Shown here in pieces: positions 19,840 through 32,300 of a stretch of DNA of 64,000 bases. The stretch's first letter is position 1; every line of letters starts with the position of its first letter. The translations under genes and the position numbers were made by a program. The notes beneath the pieces were generated by a model. The model was not told the origin of the DNA. It did not search any database and was given only the letters and a program-made list of their open reading frames with translations. Source of the DNA: Alopecurus myosuroides. Taxonomy: Eukaryota; Streptophyta; Magnoliopsida; Poales; Poaceae. Where the stretch lies: the NCBI GenBank assembly GCA_028641055.1, contig CM054063.1:180984756-181048755 (forward strand), written 5' to 3'.

Positions 19840-19939
19840 GAACATATATTGTACTACCTATAATCTGTGCTTCACTCCTCCTTTTTATATAAAGAGCTTT
19901 TATTATACTCGACCTTTGTATAGTAAAGATGCACACAAC
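19840..19939 (-). mobile_element. probable 3' tail of the LINE, cut off by element A
   Basis: Element A is bounded by the ACAAC target duplication at 19935-19939 and 50084-50088. Joining the flanks continues the minus-strand LINE leftward into sequence reading AAAGGTCGAG, then AAAAGCTC, then TTTAT on the minus strand, a paired-tail pattern seen at the 3' ends of grass LINEs. The exact end and poly(A) are unresolved. Confidence 0.4.
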
Positions 19940-20160
19940 TATTGAAATATACGAGTTGTAGATTGGTTGTGGTGAACGATGCCTTGGAGATTGGCTCGGT
20001 TACGTGTTATATAAGGCTCAACATCGACCGAATTACAACAGATCAATACAAACTTGAATGTCAAGAAAATTAGAGATAAACTACACGTTCGGTTTATATT
20101 GCACCGACTTAGTTACAACAATCGCATCTTGTAGAACCTGTCAAGCCTATCTTTTTAACA
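19940..20160 (-). repeat. 3' LTR of element A
   Basis: 221 bp, matching 49866-50083 at about 90 percent by eye. It lies next to TSD ACAAC (19935-19939) on the outside and the reverse complement of a polypurine tract (tcctccctcaatctt) on the inside. Confidence 0.9.
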
Positions 20161-20215
20161 TCCTCCCTCAATCTTAACGTCTCCAAGTTAAATATTGCTC
20201 TTTAAGGCTTGCTAC

Positions 20216-21465
20216 CTAATCAGCAGTTGGAATGAACCCTACATCCAACAATTTCTGTACAACCCTTTCTCTTACAAAATGAAAGTCAATCTCAATATGT
20301 TTTGTCCTTGCATGAAATACATGATTTGCAGACAGCCAGGTTGCACCCAAATTATCACACCATAAACACGCAGTCTCTGGATGACTGTCTCCAAGTTCAT
20401 CAAGTAGAGATTCTACCCATATTACCTCAGCCGTGGCATTAGCCAAGAATTTATACTCAACTTCTATACTTGATTGTGACACAGTGACTTGCTTCCTCGC
20501 AGTCTAGATATGAGATTAGACCCAAAGAGCACAGCAAAGCCACAGTGGACCGTCTATCATCAGGACACCCTGGCCAATCAACATAAGAAAATGCAGTAAC
20601 AAGAGAAGATGACAATTTACCAATCTTGAAACAAGTGGAGGTAGTCCCATTCAGATATCTCAATATTCTTTTCACAGCAGTCCAATGCACTATGGTAGGA
20701 GCAATGCAAGAACTATACTTCTATATTGTGTTGAGTCTTTAGGACCCAACACTTCTCCTACATGCAAAGACATTTTCTATGTAGTAGAGATGGGGGTACT
20801 TGACACCTTGCACCCATTCATCCCTACACGTGTCAAGACATCTGTAGCATATTTTTTCCCGAGTTAGGAGGATTCCATCACCAACTCTCTTAACTTCGAT
20901 ACCTAGGAAGTAATTAAGATCTCCCAAATCTTTGAGAGCAAAGTCATTCCTCAAGTCACCCAATAGTGCGTCGGTTGCTTCTTTAGATGAGCTAGCAACA
21001 ATTATATCATTAACATATATGAGCATAAAAATAGTAATTCCTCCATTGTTACAAAAGAAAAGCGATGTATCCCCCTTGGATGGCATAAAACCCAGTGGTT
21101 GTAGCTTTGCACTTAACCTGGAGTACCACGCTCGAGGTGCCTGTTTTAGGCCATACAAAGCTTTGTCCAATCTACAGACATGGTGCGTCATGTCCCTGTC
21201 CTCGTACCCTGGAGGCTGCCACATATATACCTCTTCCTCGAGAATGCCATGAAGAAACACATTCTGTACGTCCAGTTGGCGAAGACTCCATCCCCTGGAT
21301 ACAACAATAGACGACACCAACCTAATAGTAGCTGCCTTTACAACATGACTAAAAGTGTCCTCATAGTCAATGTTATAGCGTTGCTTAAAACCTTTAGCCA
21401 CTAATATAGCTTTATACCTATCTATGGTGCCATTAGGGTTTCTTTTAATTTATAAACCCATTTGC
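20216..21465 (-). pseudogene. element A: reverse transcriptase and RNase H
   Basis: The minus-strand frames give Copia RT (CKWVYKL, then [51 protein letters not shown]) and RNase H ending [19 protein letters not shown] and [19 protein letters not shown]. The polymerase box reads [10 protein letters not shown], so the second catalytic Asp of YxDD is Asn. Frames switch near 20690 and 20870, with further stops near 21430. This is an inactive remnant: upstream it breaks off at the junction with element B, and about 50 codons between the integrase C-terminus and CKWVYKL are absent. Confidence 0.88.
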
Positions 21466-22279
21466 AATCGATCAACCGGGAGCGGCTCCTAGCAGAACGT
21501 GCTGACTCCCAAGTGCCATAGAGTCATGACGACATACCTTCCAATGTGACTTTTATCTGAGTCCCTTTTGCCTCACGATATACCTTGTCGAACTATAGGC
21601 GAATTATCGTCATCCCTTAAATAGCTCAACTATCTTATCGGTCCGTGATATATGACTCATCTGACTAACTCTTAGTCAATAGACCTAGTTAGCACTTAAC
21701 CGAGTCACGCATGGCCATGCTTCCGGAATCATATCACTCGAGAGGGCCCAAAGAATATCTCTCCAGTCGGAGGGGCAAAATCCCATCTTGATTATCCACA
21801 TCACGCAGCTTGCTTCTCATTCGACCCGAACTCTTCCTTTATAACTGTCTTGTCACGGAACAACGTTTGACAGAACCTAAGTCGGTGATCCACAACTCGG
21901 ATTGTGCGACAACCTCAGGTCTAAGGATTACACTGATTGAGACATGCAAATGCCGACTTACTCGTTGCATCTCAATATGGGTCAGTCCGACTTGCCAAAC
22001 TCTTTAGACGAGTCTGTGAAAGTTGGAATGGCATCGCCATGCCCATGACAAGTGGAACCGAGTCATCAGCCAACACTCACATTAGTCTAGGTTGTGTGTC
22101 CAGCACAAGCTAAATGACCAAGGACAATTTAGCATGAACAGCATGAATACATAGTTCCACAATCGAATCACATATTCAATGATATATATCAGATTTTCAA
22201 AACAAGGACAACTTAATAACTTTATGAATACATTGGGAATTACATCATACATGATTGCCTCTAGGGCATATTTCCAACA
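21466..22279 (-). repeat. truncated 3' LTR of element B
   Basis: It matches about 44803-45617 of the 5' LTR. The part equivalent to 44289-44802 is absent, and the sequence passes directly into element A RT codons at aatcgat. Confidence 0.88.
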
Positions 22280-22291
22280 GTCTCCCACTTG
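22280..22291 (-). other. polypurine tract of element B
   Basis: gtctcccactt on the plus strand (AAGTGGGAGAC on the element strand), immediately upstream of the 3' LTR, is the plus-strand priming site expected for an Angela/BARE-like element. Confidence 0.8.
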
Positions 22292-22451
22292 CACTAGAGT
22301 CAATCATCTCGATATCATATGCCTAGGCTCGAATGCCCATACCTCTCATGTGCGCCTCATGCTTTGGCCGTGGTAGCGCATTTGTCAACGGATCTGCAAT
22401 GTTTGCATCCGTGTGTACTTTGCATAACTTGACATCACCTTGTTCGACAAA

Positions 22452-23982
22452 CTAACGAATTAGGTGGTAACGCATGAGTATATGTTTGTTCTTCTGATAT
22501 TGTCTAGGTCCCTTGGCTTGTTTGATAGCACCATTGTTGTCACAATATACGTCCAATGGATTGGACGTGCCCTGAACCACACCAAGATCCATCAGGAGGT
22601 TCCTGATCCAAACGGCTTCCTTTGCGGCCTCCGAGGCAGCAATATACTCATCCTCTGTCATAGATGCAGACACGGTATCTTGCTTGGAACTCTTCCAGCT
22701 CACAACCCCTCCCTTCTTGACGAACACGTATCCATATTGCGAGCGAGAATCATCTAAGTCAGTGAGATAGCTCGCATCCATGTAACCCTTTACACTGAAT
22801 TCCTCATCACCTCCATAAACTAGGAACATGTCCTTATTCCTTCTCAAGTATTTAAGGATGGTTTTAACTGCTGCCCAGTGGTCTTCGCTAGGGTCAGCCT
22901 GGTATCTTCTCGTTACACTTAGAGCATAGAAAACATCCGGCCTAGTGAAAATCATGGCATACATGATGGATCCAACTGCCGAAGCATACATGATCACACT
23001 CATCCGACTTCGCTCATCAATCGTCGAAGGACACTGAGTCTTGCTAAGTTTTACACCATGGGACATCGGTAAGGACCCCTTCTTAGACTCTTCCATATTG
23101 AATTTCTTCAATACTTTATCCAGATATGTACTATGACTCAATCCAATGAGCCGTCTTGATCTATCTCTATAGATCCTGATTCCCAGTATGTAAGTCGCCT
23201 CACCCAAATCCTTCATTGAGAAACTCTTTTCCAATGATTTTTTGGTTTCTTGCAACATCATGACATCATTTCCCATCAGTAATATGTCGTCCTCATATAA
23301 GATTAGAAAATTTACTTTGCTCCCACTAAACTTCTTGTATAAACAAGAATCATGATCGCTCTTGATGAAGCCAAATGATTTGACTACCTCATCAAAGCGA
23401 ATGTTCCAACTCCGAGATGCTTGCTTCAACCCATAAATGGATTTCTGAAGTTTGCATACCTTGTCAGCGTTAGCCGGATCGACAAAACCTTCGGGATGTA
23501 TCATATACACGTCCTTAGTTAAATTTCCATTAAGGAAAGCCGTCTTGACATCCATCTTCCATATCTCATAGTCGAAATAGGCTGCTATGACTAATATGAT
23601 CCGAACTGACTTAAGAATCGCTACAGGCGAGAAGGTCTCGTCGTAGTCAACTCCTTGAACCTGTAGTACCCCCTTCGTGACAAGTCGTGCTTTATAGACG
23701 GAAAACATTTCCATCCATATCAGTTTTTTCTTAAAGACCCATTTGCACTTGACGGGTCTTGCACCGTCTGACAGATCAACCAAATTCCAAACTTGATTTT
23801 CATCCATGGACTTTATCTCGAATCTCATGGCTCCAAGCCATGACTCGGAATCAGATCCCACCATCGCTTCCGAATAAGTTGCCGGCTCATTACTGTCTAA
23901 CAGTAAAACATTATGAGCATTTTGTAATATGGCAGATCTCCGCGGTTCAGGTGATGTTACCGGCGTAGGTGCCACGACCTGC
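22452..23982 (-). CDS. element B: reverse transcriptase and RNase H
   Basis: An open frame of about 510 codons ending at 22452. Motifs in order: SWLGAMRFEIKSMDENQVW, CKWVFKKK, GVDYDETFSPVA, MDVKTAFLNGNLTKDVYM, LQKSIYGLKQASRSW, the polymerase box LYEDDILLMGN (YxDD kept, with Glu in the variable place), then GSIMYAMIFTRPDVFYA and the RNase H residues in YMDAS, MTEDEYIAASEAAKEAVW and YCDNNGAI. The normal upstream sequence (integrase linker) lies beyond element C at 33855. The frame is fully open over this half, so it decayed less than the gag/integrase half. Confidence 0.93.
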
Positions 23983-24947
23983 TGTAACATCCCAAGTATG
24001 AAAAATAGCCATTAGAATGTTTGCTCTCTGTTATTTTATGTTTTGCATCATGACATCATGTTCATTGCATTTGTTTTGCTTGTTTTCCATTTGTTTTCCT
24101 CTGTTTTGCTTTGTTTTCTAACTGTTTTCCTTTGTTTTCTATTTGAATTTCAAACCAAATCTTAAACCTTTTGTTTCATACTTGTGATGTTACAATTTCC
24201 AAAAAGGAATATTTCAAATCAAAACAATTTTGCTTCCATTAAAGTTGTAATTCCAAACTATTGATCTGTTTCTAACAAAAATTCATCTAATACCAAAAAC
24301 ATTTGAAATTCCAAACCAACATCCAAATAATTGTTCATACTTGTTATGTTACAATTTTTCAATTAAAAAGTTCAACTCAAAACCCCAACTGTTTCCATTT
24401 AATCCATAAGGTTCCACTATTTAAAATTGTGGTTTTAATAGTTCACTTAATCCAAATGTTATTCAAATTCAAACAAAATTCCAAACATCAACCCTTTGGA
24501 ATTATTGAAATTTACAAAACAATTCTAAGCAATTTGTTTCAAATAAAATTGAGGGTTCAAACTTTTGGAAATGTTTCTTTTAAATAAATCACCCAATATT
24601 CAAAATTCATACAAATTCAATCATTTACAAAACAGCTATAGAATTTGAACTTTTTGGAAAACAGACCTTGGCAAATGGTTGCTGTTGACCTAATCAACTC
24701 CCAAGAATTTTACCTATTTTTTACTAACTCAAAAACCCTATTGTTTCTTCCTATTTCTAAATCAGCAAAAAAAAAGTAACAAACGAAATAATAAAAAGAA
24801 AGGAGAGAGGGGTGGTGCAGCCAGTTAGGCCCAGCCCACCAAAACCTCAGCCCGCTACCCCTTTTCTTCCCCAACCTCCGTATGATGCACGTCAGCAATG
24901 GTGGACAACGACCTGCGCTGCCCCACTGCTCCACCCCTTTTCCCCCT

Positions 24948-24990
24948 CCTATATCTACCTCCTTTCTCCCTCGAAAAACCCTAACCCTAG
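24948..24990 (+). promoter_or_regulatory. LTR promoter candidate with TATA and telo-box (element C, 5' LTR)
   Basis: cctatatctacc at 24948-24959 is followed 17-30 bp later by aaaaaccctaaccctag (24974-24990), a telo-box repeat common just downstream of plant ribosomal-protein and histone promoters. It sits at the start of the GC-rich island. The same pair occurs in the 3' LTR (30271-30313). Promoter function is inferred. Confidence 0.45.
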
Positions 24991-25531
24991 CCGCACCCGC
25001 CTCCTTCCCTCTCTCTCCCCACCACCGCCGCCATCGAGAGGAGAAACGCCACCGTATTCCCTCTGCCACGGCCGCCGCTCGCCGGAACACGGCGCCGCCG
25101 CCTCCGTCTCCCTCCGGCCGCGCAGAGGGCACCCCTGCGAAGAGGGTAATCTCCTCTTTCCATTCTGCCACTCACCCGCTCGATTTCCTTGTTGTTTGCA
25201 CCGTGATCTTCCATGCCATCGCTGCCTGTTCGTGCATGTTTCCCGTCAGAGAAGAACAGCTGCAGGTGTTCGCCTGCAGTTCAGTTAACGCAGTAGGGTT
25301 GGCTCAAAACCAAATCGACCCCTTTCCCAACCAAACAGCCGCAGTAGACCGACTGGCTGCGTCCGCGCGCAGCGAGCCAGCAGCTCCCAGGGTCGAATCC
25401 CCAGCCCCCACCTTTTCTGTTTATTTTCCGAAGTGGATTCAGTGCAGCTCCTGAACCTTAAACCCCCTCCGATGCCCATATCTGTCAACACAGCAGTTCC
25501 ACCCCAATGGTTCTGTCCCCTGGCGCTGCAA

Positions 25532-25564
25532 GCAGAGGGGGTGGGTTCGAATCCCACCCCCTGC
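25532..25564. repeat. tRNA T-arm-like hairpin in the LTR of element C
   Basis: gcagagggggtggg, a ttcgaat loop, then cccaccccctgc: a GC-rich stem with a 7-nt loop, containing GGTTCGAATCC, the Pol III B-box consensus. A second weaker B-box (ggtcgaatcc) lies at 25391-25400. No matching A box or complete cloverleaf was seen, so it is not called a tRNA gene. It is repeated in the 3' LTR near 30850-30885. Confidence 0.5.
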
Positions 25565-28527
25565 GGATTAAACACATCTTTTTGTTTTATTTCTCCAGAT
25601 CCAGAACTTCACAGAAATCACCAACAAGTCCCTGTATATTTCTTTCTAGGCCCCTGTTTAATTTTTCTAAGTCCCTAGTGAATTAAAAATGGCAGAATAA
25701 CACCTAAAATTGGAAATTGCATAAATAAATCATTCCAACTCCAAATTCAACTTTTTAAATATGTTTTCAATACCAAATTAAATGTTCTACCCAAATATAA
25801 AATTTGTTTACTGTTTTGAATATTTTAAATTGGTGCAATATTTGAATTTTTGTTTAATTCACTTAATTTTGCAAAATTCATAACTTGGGCATAAAAATTC
25901 CAAATTCCACAAACTAAATATGTTTTCCAATCAATTTTTCATGTACTTCCAAATATCAACTTTGTTTGCTGTTTTGAATAATTTAAATTGCTGAAAACAA
26001 CTGTTTCTTAATTATTGCATTTAAAATTGCCAAATTAATAACTTGCTCATTTTAAATCCAATTTCAACAAATAAAATATGTTTTCCAACCATAAAAGTAT
26101 AACTTTTCAAATATGAATCTCACTTAATGTTTTGCACAAATAAAAATTCGAATAAGTTCATGTTTGAATTAAATTCATTTAAATCTTGTTCAAACTTGTT
26201 TAATTCATAAGTAATTCATTCAAATTCCTTTTTCAATAATTGAAACATGTATTCCACCTAAAATTGTGTGTTCTTATCAAATATGAACTTTGTTATCTAT
26301 TTTGAACAATTAAAATTGGTAAAAACAACAAATTCTTGTGTAACACCTTTAAGAAACCAAAATTCCATAACTTAATAAATGAATTTTCAAACTTGGTAAC
26401 CCTTATTTCCAATTGATTCTATTGTTGTTATTTTTCTGTTTTCCTCATCCATGCATCATACTAATCCACTTTCACCTGTTGGGTAGTTGTAAAACAATTG
26501 TTTCAACCATAATTCATGGGCTTTCCATATGCAATCCAATTGGACGTGGGTCCATTTAATCATGTTATGTTACCATGTCAACTAGTTTATTTCTGATGCA
26601 TCAACTAAATTGACATGCATCATCCCATGTTTGTGCACTATGCCATGTTATTGATTGTTTACCTCTCTGCGTTGTTTGTTTGCTTCTTCTCGGATATACG
26701 ACGACGTTGAGACCGACGATACTTACGACACCCCTTCTAAGGAATCTAGCTCAGTACCAGTCTGCTGAGTTTGCAGGCAAGTATTCACTCACATGAACCA
26801 TTGTGTTCCTTTCAACATTGGATACCGATACTTTCCGTTGTCTATTCTGCTAGCCCTATGAATCGTTGCTTCTGTTCGATCCTACCACATGTTAACCTTT
26901 ACCCTGATATAGCCTCACCTCCACACCTATAACCTTTTGCTTGTTGCCCGTGTCTTACTAGCATGCTTAGGGTTGTTTTGCTCGAGTCTGTTACCCGTTA
27001 CATTCTGTTACTATATTTCTATTATGTTCTGGGGCTCGATGTTAAACAACAACCTGTTAATTTTGACGTAATAATAATTTGCTGATAAGGCACCGGCAGG
27101 AGGCCCGGCGTGGTTTTGAGGCCTGCTAGTGTCGAACCTAATTAGGAAAAGGGTCTTGTCTACTGATCCATGATGAGCGCACTAACCGCATGTGGGAAGC
27201 GAGTATGGGAGCCCCCCTCAATTTGATTCGATTCGCATCTCGTCCAAATCGCCACACTTAGTTCGGGCTTTCCATTTGATGCATGCATGTGCAGGTGCGA
27301 ACCCTTGGCGCCAGGGTGGAACTTTTGTAGTCGGCATTTAGGGCGGCGTGGTCTTAGAGTGCTATGAGGGTCCCCTTTTCTTCGTGGGGCTCGATTAGCC
27401 GCGCACGCACAGCATGTGGTTCTTTGGGCTTGATGCGAAGAAGAGTTGAGTTGTGTTGAGTGCTCCGCTTGGTGGAAGTGCATTTCCTATCTGGCGGGGT
27501 ATTCTTACGTGTACGGCCAAATTGGTGCATCCCTGCAGGGTTAAATCTTCTCGAGAAGCCGTGTTTTTCGTGGTTATGGATTACTTGGTGAAAGTACTGG
27601 CTAACAAGTACTCAGAACAACTTACACCTAAATAATGATAACTCGACTAGTAATAGTCTTATTGACACAATAACTTGAACCATCATTAATCCAACTGTGT
27701 GAGTTATCCTCGGATTGCTTCTTTGGATAAGGGGCGAGATCCAGGATGGGTTTGTTTGGTGGTTAGTTATAGTTGGTTACGATACGCTATCTTATCTTCT
27801 TTCTGTTAGCCGGAAGTGGTAGTATCTCTGTAGTTGGTTAGAGCAGCCAGTTGCAGCATCTTTTATATCCCCTTTCTTCCGTTGAACCCAAGGCATCTGT
27901 GCTTGGTGTTGACGGGCTACACTTTGGTGAATTGTGAGTCTTGCTTGCCAGTACGTTTATGTACTGACCCCTTTGGGGCTGTGGTTTCCGCAGACTACGT
28001 TTTCGAGGATCCCCATGGTGGCTACTACGTGGAGTATGACGAGGCTGCTGACGAGTAGATAGCGGACCCGGGCAGGATCCGAGACTTCGTGGATGGGCTC
28101 CGTCTTTTCGTTTCCGGCCTCTTAGGCCTATTTGGTTCTTGTGTGTACTCGGACATGTTGAATGCTTCCGCTGTGATGTAATGATGAATTGTTGGGACAT
28201 GTGTCCTCTGGATGATTATATTTGTTATCTCTGCTCTAATGAGAGCTATTTGCAACTTATTTCAATCTTTTGTGTCGTAGAGATCTGTTGTGATATCAGT
28301 TGTTCCAATGCCGTTGACGTACCATGTGTGTATGTTATGAAGTACGTCAACGGAAGTGTCCTGATTTCTATGGGATGGTTTGCGCAGACGATAAATAGTA
28401 GAGAATTGTTGTCACACGTTTACGTGCTGGCCTACTCATATTGAGATGCGGGTGCCGGTATGCCCCGTAAGCCATTTATCTACTGTTTAGCGGACTGTGA
28501 GTATCCCCTAGAAGTCCGGGTGCGACA

Positions 28528-29303
28528 AATGGTATCAGAGCCTGTCTGCCTGTAGGATCCCTTTTTACTGGTCGCAGTTGAGTCTAGAAACTATTTTGTA
28601 GCTATATAGGAAAAATGAAACGCGAGAGTAGGAATTCTGTTCTTTTTCTTCTTTCCCCACCCACCCTCCCTTTTCTGGTAAGGAAGTGCAACGTTGTTTT
28701 CCCTTCTCATCTAAACTTTCAAGTTAGGTTTTCACGTATTCTGGTTTCTCTGGGATAGTTATATCTACTAGACCATAGGAATGGAGGTGGTTGTGACATG
28801 ATTTATCATGTTGCCTACTCATGATTGAGAACGGAGGCGTGTAAGCCCCGGAAGCAGATCCTCTATTCCTTAAGCAGTAGATATTGATCCTTTAGAAGCC
28901 TGGATGGGTTTTCCGTAGTACCTCAGGAGTGTTTTGATCTCGTTTTCCCGGTGTTGCTTTGTTATCCTCTTCTTCTCAACATCCTTTTCGTCTGTTGAAA
29001 TCTTGTTGTTGCTTCCCATTTCAGTTCTTTTACCGGCGTCTAATCAATAACTCTGTTCCACCCTTCTGGCCAGATAGTCTATTCTCTAAATGAATCAAAT
29101 TCTATTCAGCTATACACCCTCGATACAAAACCTCTACCTCTACTTGAAAATGTTCCGGTGGTTTGCAAATTCCCTGACGTCTATCCAAGGTGCACGATGT
29201 GTTTCACGTGTCACAGCTCAAGAGGATCTTCGCAAGAAGTATCCGGACCTTTTCTTTTCTCGGTAGGAATCTCGGGGCGCGATTCCTTCAAGGGGGGGCG
29301 TTT
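28528..29303 (+). mobile_element. interior of element C: primer site, fused pol remnant, polypurine tract
   Basis: It starts with TGGTATCAGAGCC (initiator tRNA-Met primer site) two bases after the LTR. Near 29146-29190 it encodes ENVPVVCKFPDVYP, the usual start of Gypsy RT, and this is joined directly to KVHDVFHVSQLKRIF, a Gypsy integrase C-terminal segment, in another frame (29186-29240). Everything between, RT to integrase, is deleted. No gag was seen. It ends in aagggggggcg before the 3' LTR. Confidence 0.75.
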
Positions 29304-32300
29304 TGTAACATCCCAAGTATGAAAAATAGCCATTAGAATGTTTGCTCTCTGTTATTTTATGTTTTGCATCATGACATCATGTTCATTGCATTTGTTTTGC
29401 TTGTTTTCCATTTGTTTTCCTCTGTTTTGCTTTGTTTTCCAACTGTTTTCCTTTGTTTTCCTTTGTTTTCTATTTGAATTTCAAACCAAATTTTAAACCT
29501 TTTGTTTCATACTTGTGATGTTACAATTTCCAAAAGGAATATTTCAAATCAAAACAATTTTGCTTCCATTAAAGTCGTAATTCCAAACTATTGATCTGTT
29601 TCTAACAAAAATTCATCTAATACCAAAAACATTTGAAATTCCAAACCAACATCCAAATAATTGTTCATACTTGTTATGTTACAATTTTTCAATTAAAAAG
29701 TTCAACTCAAAACCCCAATTGTTTCCATTTAATCCATAAGGTTCCACTATTTAAAATTGTGGTTTTAATAGTTCACTTAATCCAAATGTTATTCAAATTC
29801 AAACAAAATTCCAAACATCAACCCTTTGGAATTATTGAAATTTACAAAACAATTCTAAGCAATTTTTTTCAAATAAAATTGAGGGTTCAAACTTTTGGAA
29901 ATGTTTCTTTTAAATAAATCACCCAATATTCAAAATTCATACAAATTCAATCATTTACAAAACAGCTATAGAATTTGAACTTTTTGGAAAACAGACCTTG
30001 GCAAATGGTTGCTGTTGACCTAATCAACTCCCAAGAATTTTACCTAATTTTTACTAACTCAAAAACCCTATTGTTTCTTCCTATTTCTAAATCAGCAAAA
30101 AAAAAAGTAACAAACGAAATAATAAAAAGAAAGGAGAGAGGGGTGGTGCAGCCAGTTAGGCCCAACCCACCAAAACCTCAGCCCGCTACCCCTTTTCTTC
30201 CCCAACCTCCGTACGATGCACGTCAGCAATGGTGGACAGCGACCTGCGCTGCCCCACCCCTTTTCCCCCTCCTATATCTACCTCCTTTCTCCCTCGAAAA
30301 ACCCTAACCCTAGCCGCACCCGCCTCCTTCCCTCTCTCCCCACCACCGCCGCCATCGAGAGGAGAAACGCCACCATCTTCCCTCTGCCACGGCCGCCGCT
30401 CGCCGGAACACGGCGCCGCCGCCTCCGTCTCCCTCCGGCCGCGCAGAGGGCACCCCTGCGAAGAGGGTAATCTCCTCTTTCCATTCTGCCACTCACCCGC
30501 TCGATTTCCTTGCTGTTTGCACCGTGATCTTCCATGCCATCGCTGCCTGTTCGTGCATGTTTCCCGTCAGAGAAGAACAGCTGCAGGTGTTCGCCTGCAG
30601 TTCAGTTAACGCAGTAGGGTTGGCTCAAAACCAAATCGACCCCTTTCCCAACCAAACAGCCGCAGTAGACCGACTGGCTGCGTCCGCGCGCAGCGAGCCA
30701 GCAGCTCCCAGGGTCGAATCCCCAGCCCCCACCTTTTCTGTTTATTTTACGAAGTGGATTCAGTGTAGCTCCTGAACCTTAAACCCCCTCCGATGCCCAT
30801 ATCTGTCAACACAGCAGCTCCACCCCAATGGTTCTGTCCCCTGGCGCTGCAAGCAGAGGGGGTGGGTTCGAATCCCACCCCCTGCGGATTAAACACATCT
30901 TTTTGTTTTATTTCTCCAGATCCAGAACTTCACAGAAATCACCAACAAGTCCCTGTATATTTCTTTCTAGGCCCCTGTTTAATTTTTCTAAGTCCCTAGT
31001 GAATTAAAAATGGCAGAATAACACCTAAAATTGGAAATTGCATAAATAAATCATTCCAACTCCAAATTCAACTTTTTAAATATGTTTTCAATACCAAATT
31101 AAATGTTCTACCCAAATATAAAATTTGTTTACTGTTTTGAATATTTTAAATTGGTGCAATATTTGAATTCTTGTTTAATTCACTTAATTTTGCAAAATTC
31201 ATAACTTGGGCATAAAAATTCCAAATTCCACAAACTAAATATGTTTTCCAATCAATTTTTCATGTACTTTCCAAATATCAACTTTGTTTGCTGTTTTGAA
31301 TAATTTAAATTGCTGAAAACAACTGTTTCTTAATTATTGCATTTAAAATTGCCAAATTAATAACTTGCTCATTTTAAATCTAATTTCAACAAATAAAATA
31401 TGTTTTCCAACCATAAAAGTATAAACTTTTCAAATATGAATCTCACTTAATGTTTTGCACAAATAAAAATTCGAATAAGTTCATGTTTGAATTAAATTCA
31501 TTTAAATCTTGTTCAAACTTGTTTGATTCATATGTAATTCATTCTAATTCCTTTTTCAATAATTGAAACTTGTATTCCACCTAAAATTGTGTGTTCTTAT
31601 CAAATATGAACTTTGTTATCTATTTTGAACAATTAAAATTGGTAAAAACAACAAATGCTTGTGTAACACCTTTAAGAAACCAAAATTCCATAACTTAATA
31701 AATGAATTTTCAAACTTGGTAACCCTTATTTCCAATTGATTCTATGGTTGTTATTTTTCTGTTTTCCTCATCCATGCATCATACTAATCCACTTTCACCT
31801 GTTGGGTAGTTGTAAAACAATTGTTTCAACCATAATTCATGGGCTTTCCATATGCAATCCAATTGGACGTGGGTCCATTTAATCATGTTATGTTACCATG
31901 TCAACTAGTTTATTTCTGATGCATCAACTAAATTGACATGCATCATCCCATGTTTGTGCACTATGCCATGTTATTGATTGTTTACCTCTCTGTGTTGTTT
32001 GTTTGCTTCTTCTCGGATATACGACGACGTTGAGACCGACGATACTTACGACACCCCTTCTAAGGAATCTAGCTCAGTACCAGTCTGCTGAGTTTGCAGG
32101 CAAGTATTCACTCACATGAACCATTGTGTTCCTTTCAACATTGGATACCGATACTTTCCGTTGTCTATTCTGCTAGCCCTATGAATCGTTGCTTCTGTTC
32201 GATCCTACCACATGTTAACCTTTACCCTGATATAGCCTCACCTCCACACCTATAACCTTTTGCTTGTTGCCCGTGTCTTACTAGCATGCTTAGGGTTGTT

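Larger units (their letters stand above)
23983..28527 (+). repeat. 5' LTR of element C
   Basis: Mostly AT-rich with CAAATT-like low complexity, broken by a GC-rich island (24810-25580). From 26690 it becomes more balanced. ORFs inside are short, and the same ones recur in the other LTR. Confidence 0.93.

Noticed and set aside
24812..25454. Pro/Arg/Ser-rich ORFs of 158 and 190 codons in the LTR of C, and their copies at 29975-30775
   Set aside because: They read the GC island in several overlapping frames at once, without a domain. Identical copies exist in both LTRs, so they reflect LTR composition rather than a gene.
25500..25570. A complete tRNA gene
   Set aside because: Only a T-arm-like hairpin and B-box are present; no A box, D-arm, anticodon arm or acceptor pairing could be built.
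25285..25575. 96-codon minus-strand ORF containing GVGFEPTPSACSARGQNH
   Set aside because: It is the antisense of the T-arm-like hairpin; such peptides are a known kind of false prediction from tRNA-like DNA.
27160..28444. Short ORFs near the 3' end of the LTR of C and their copies at 32461-33766
   Set aside because: Repeated exactly in both LTRs, unrelated to gag or pol, with no motif.
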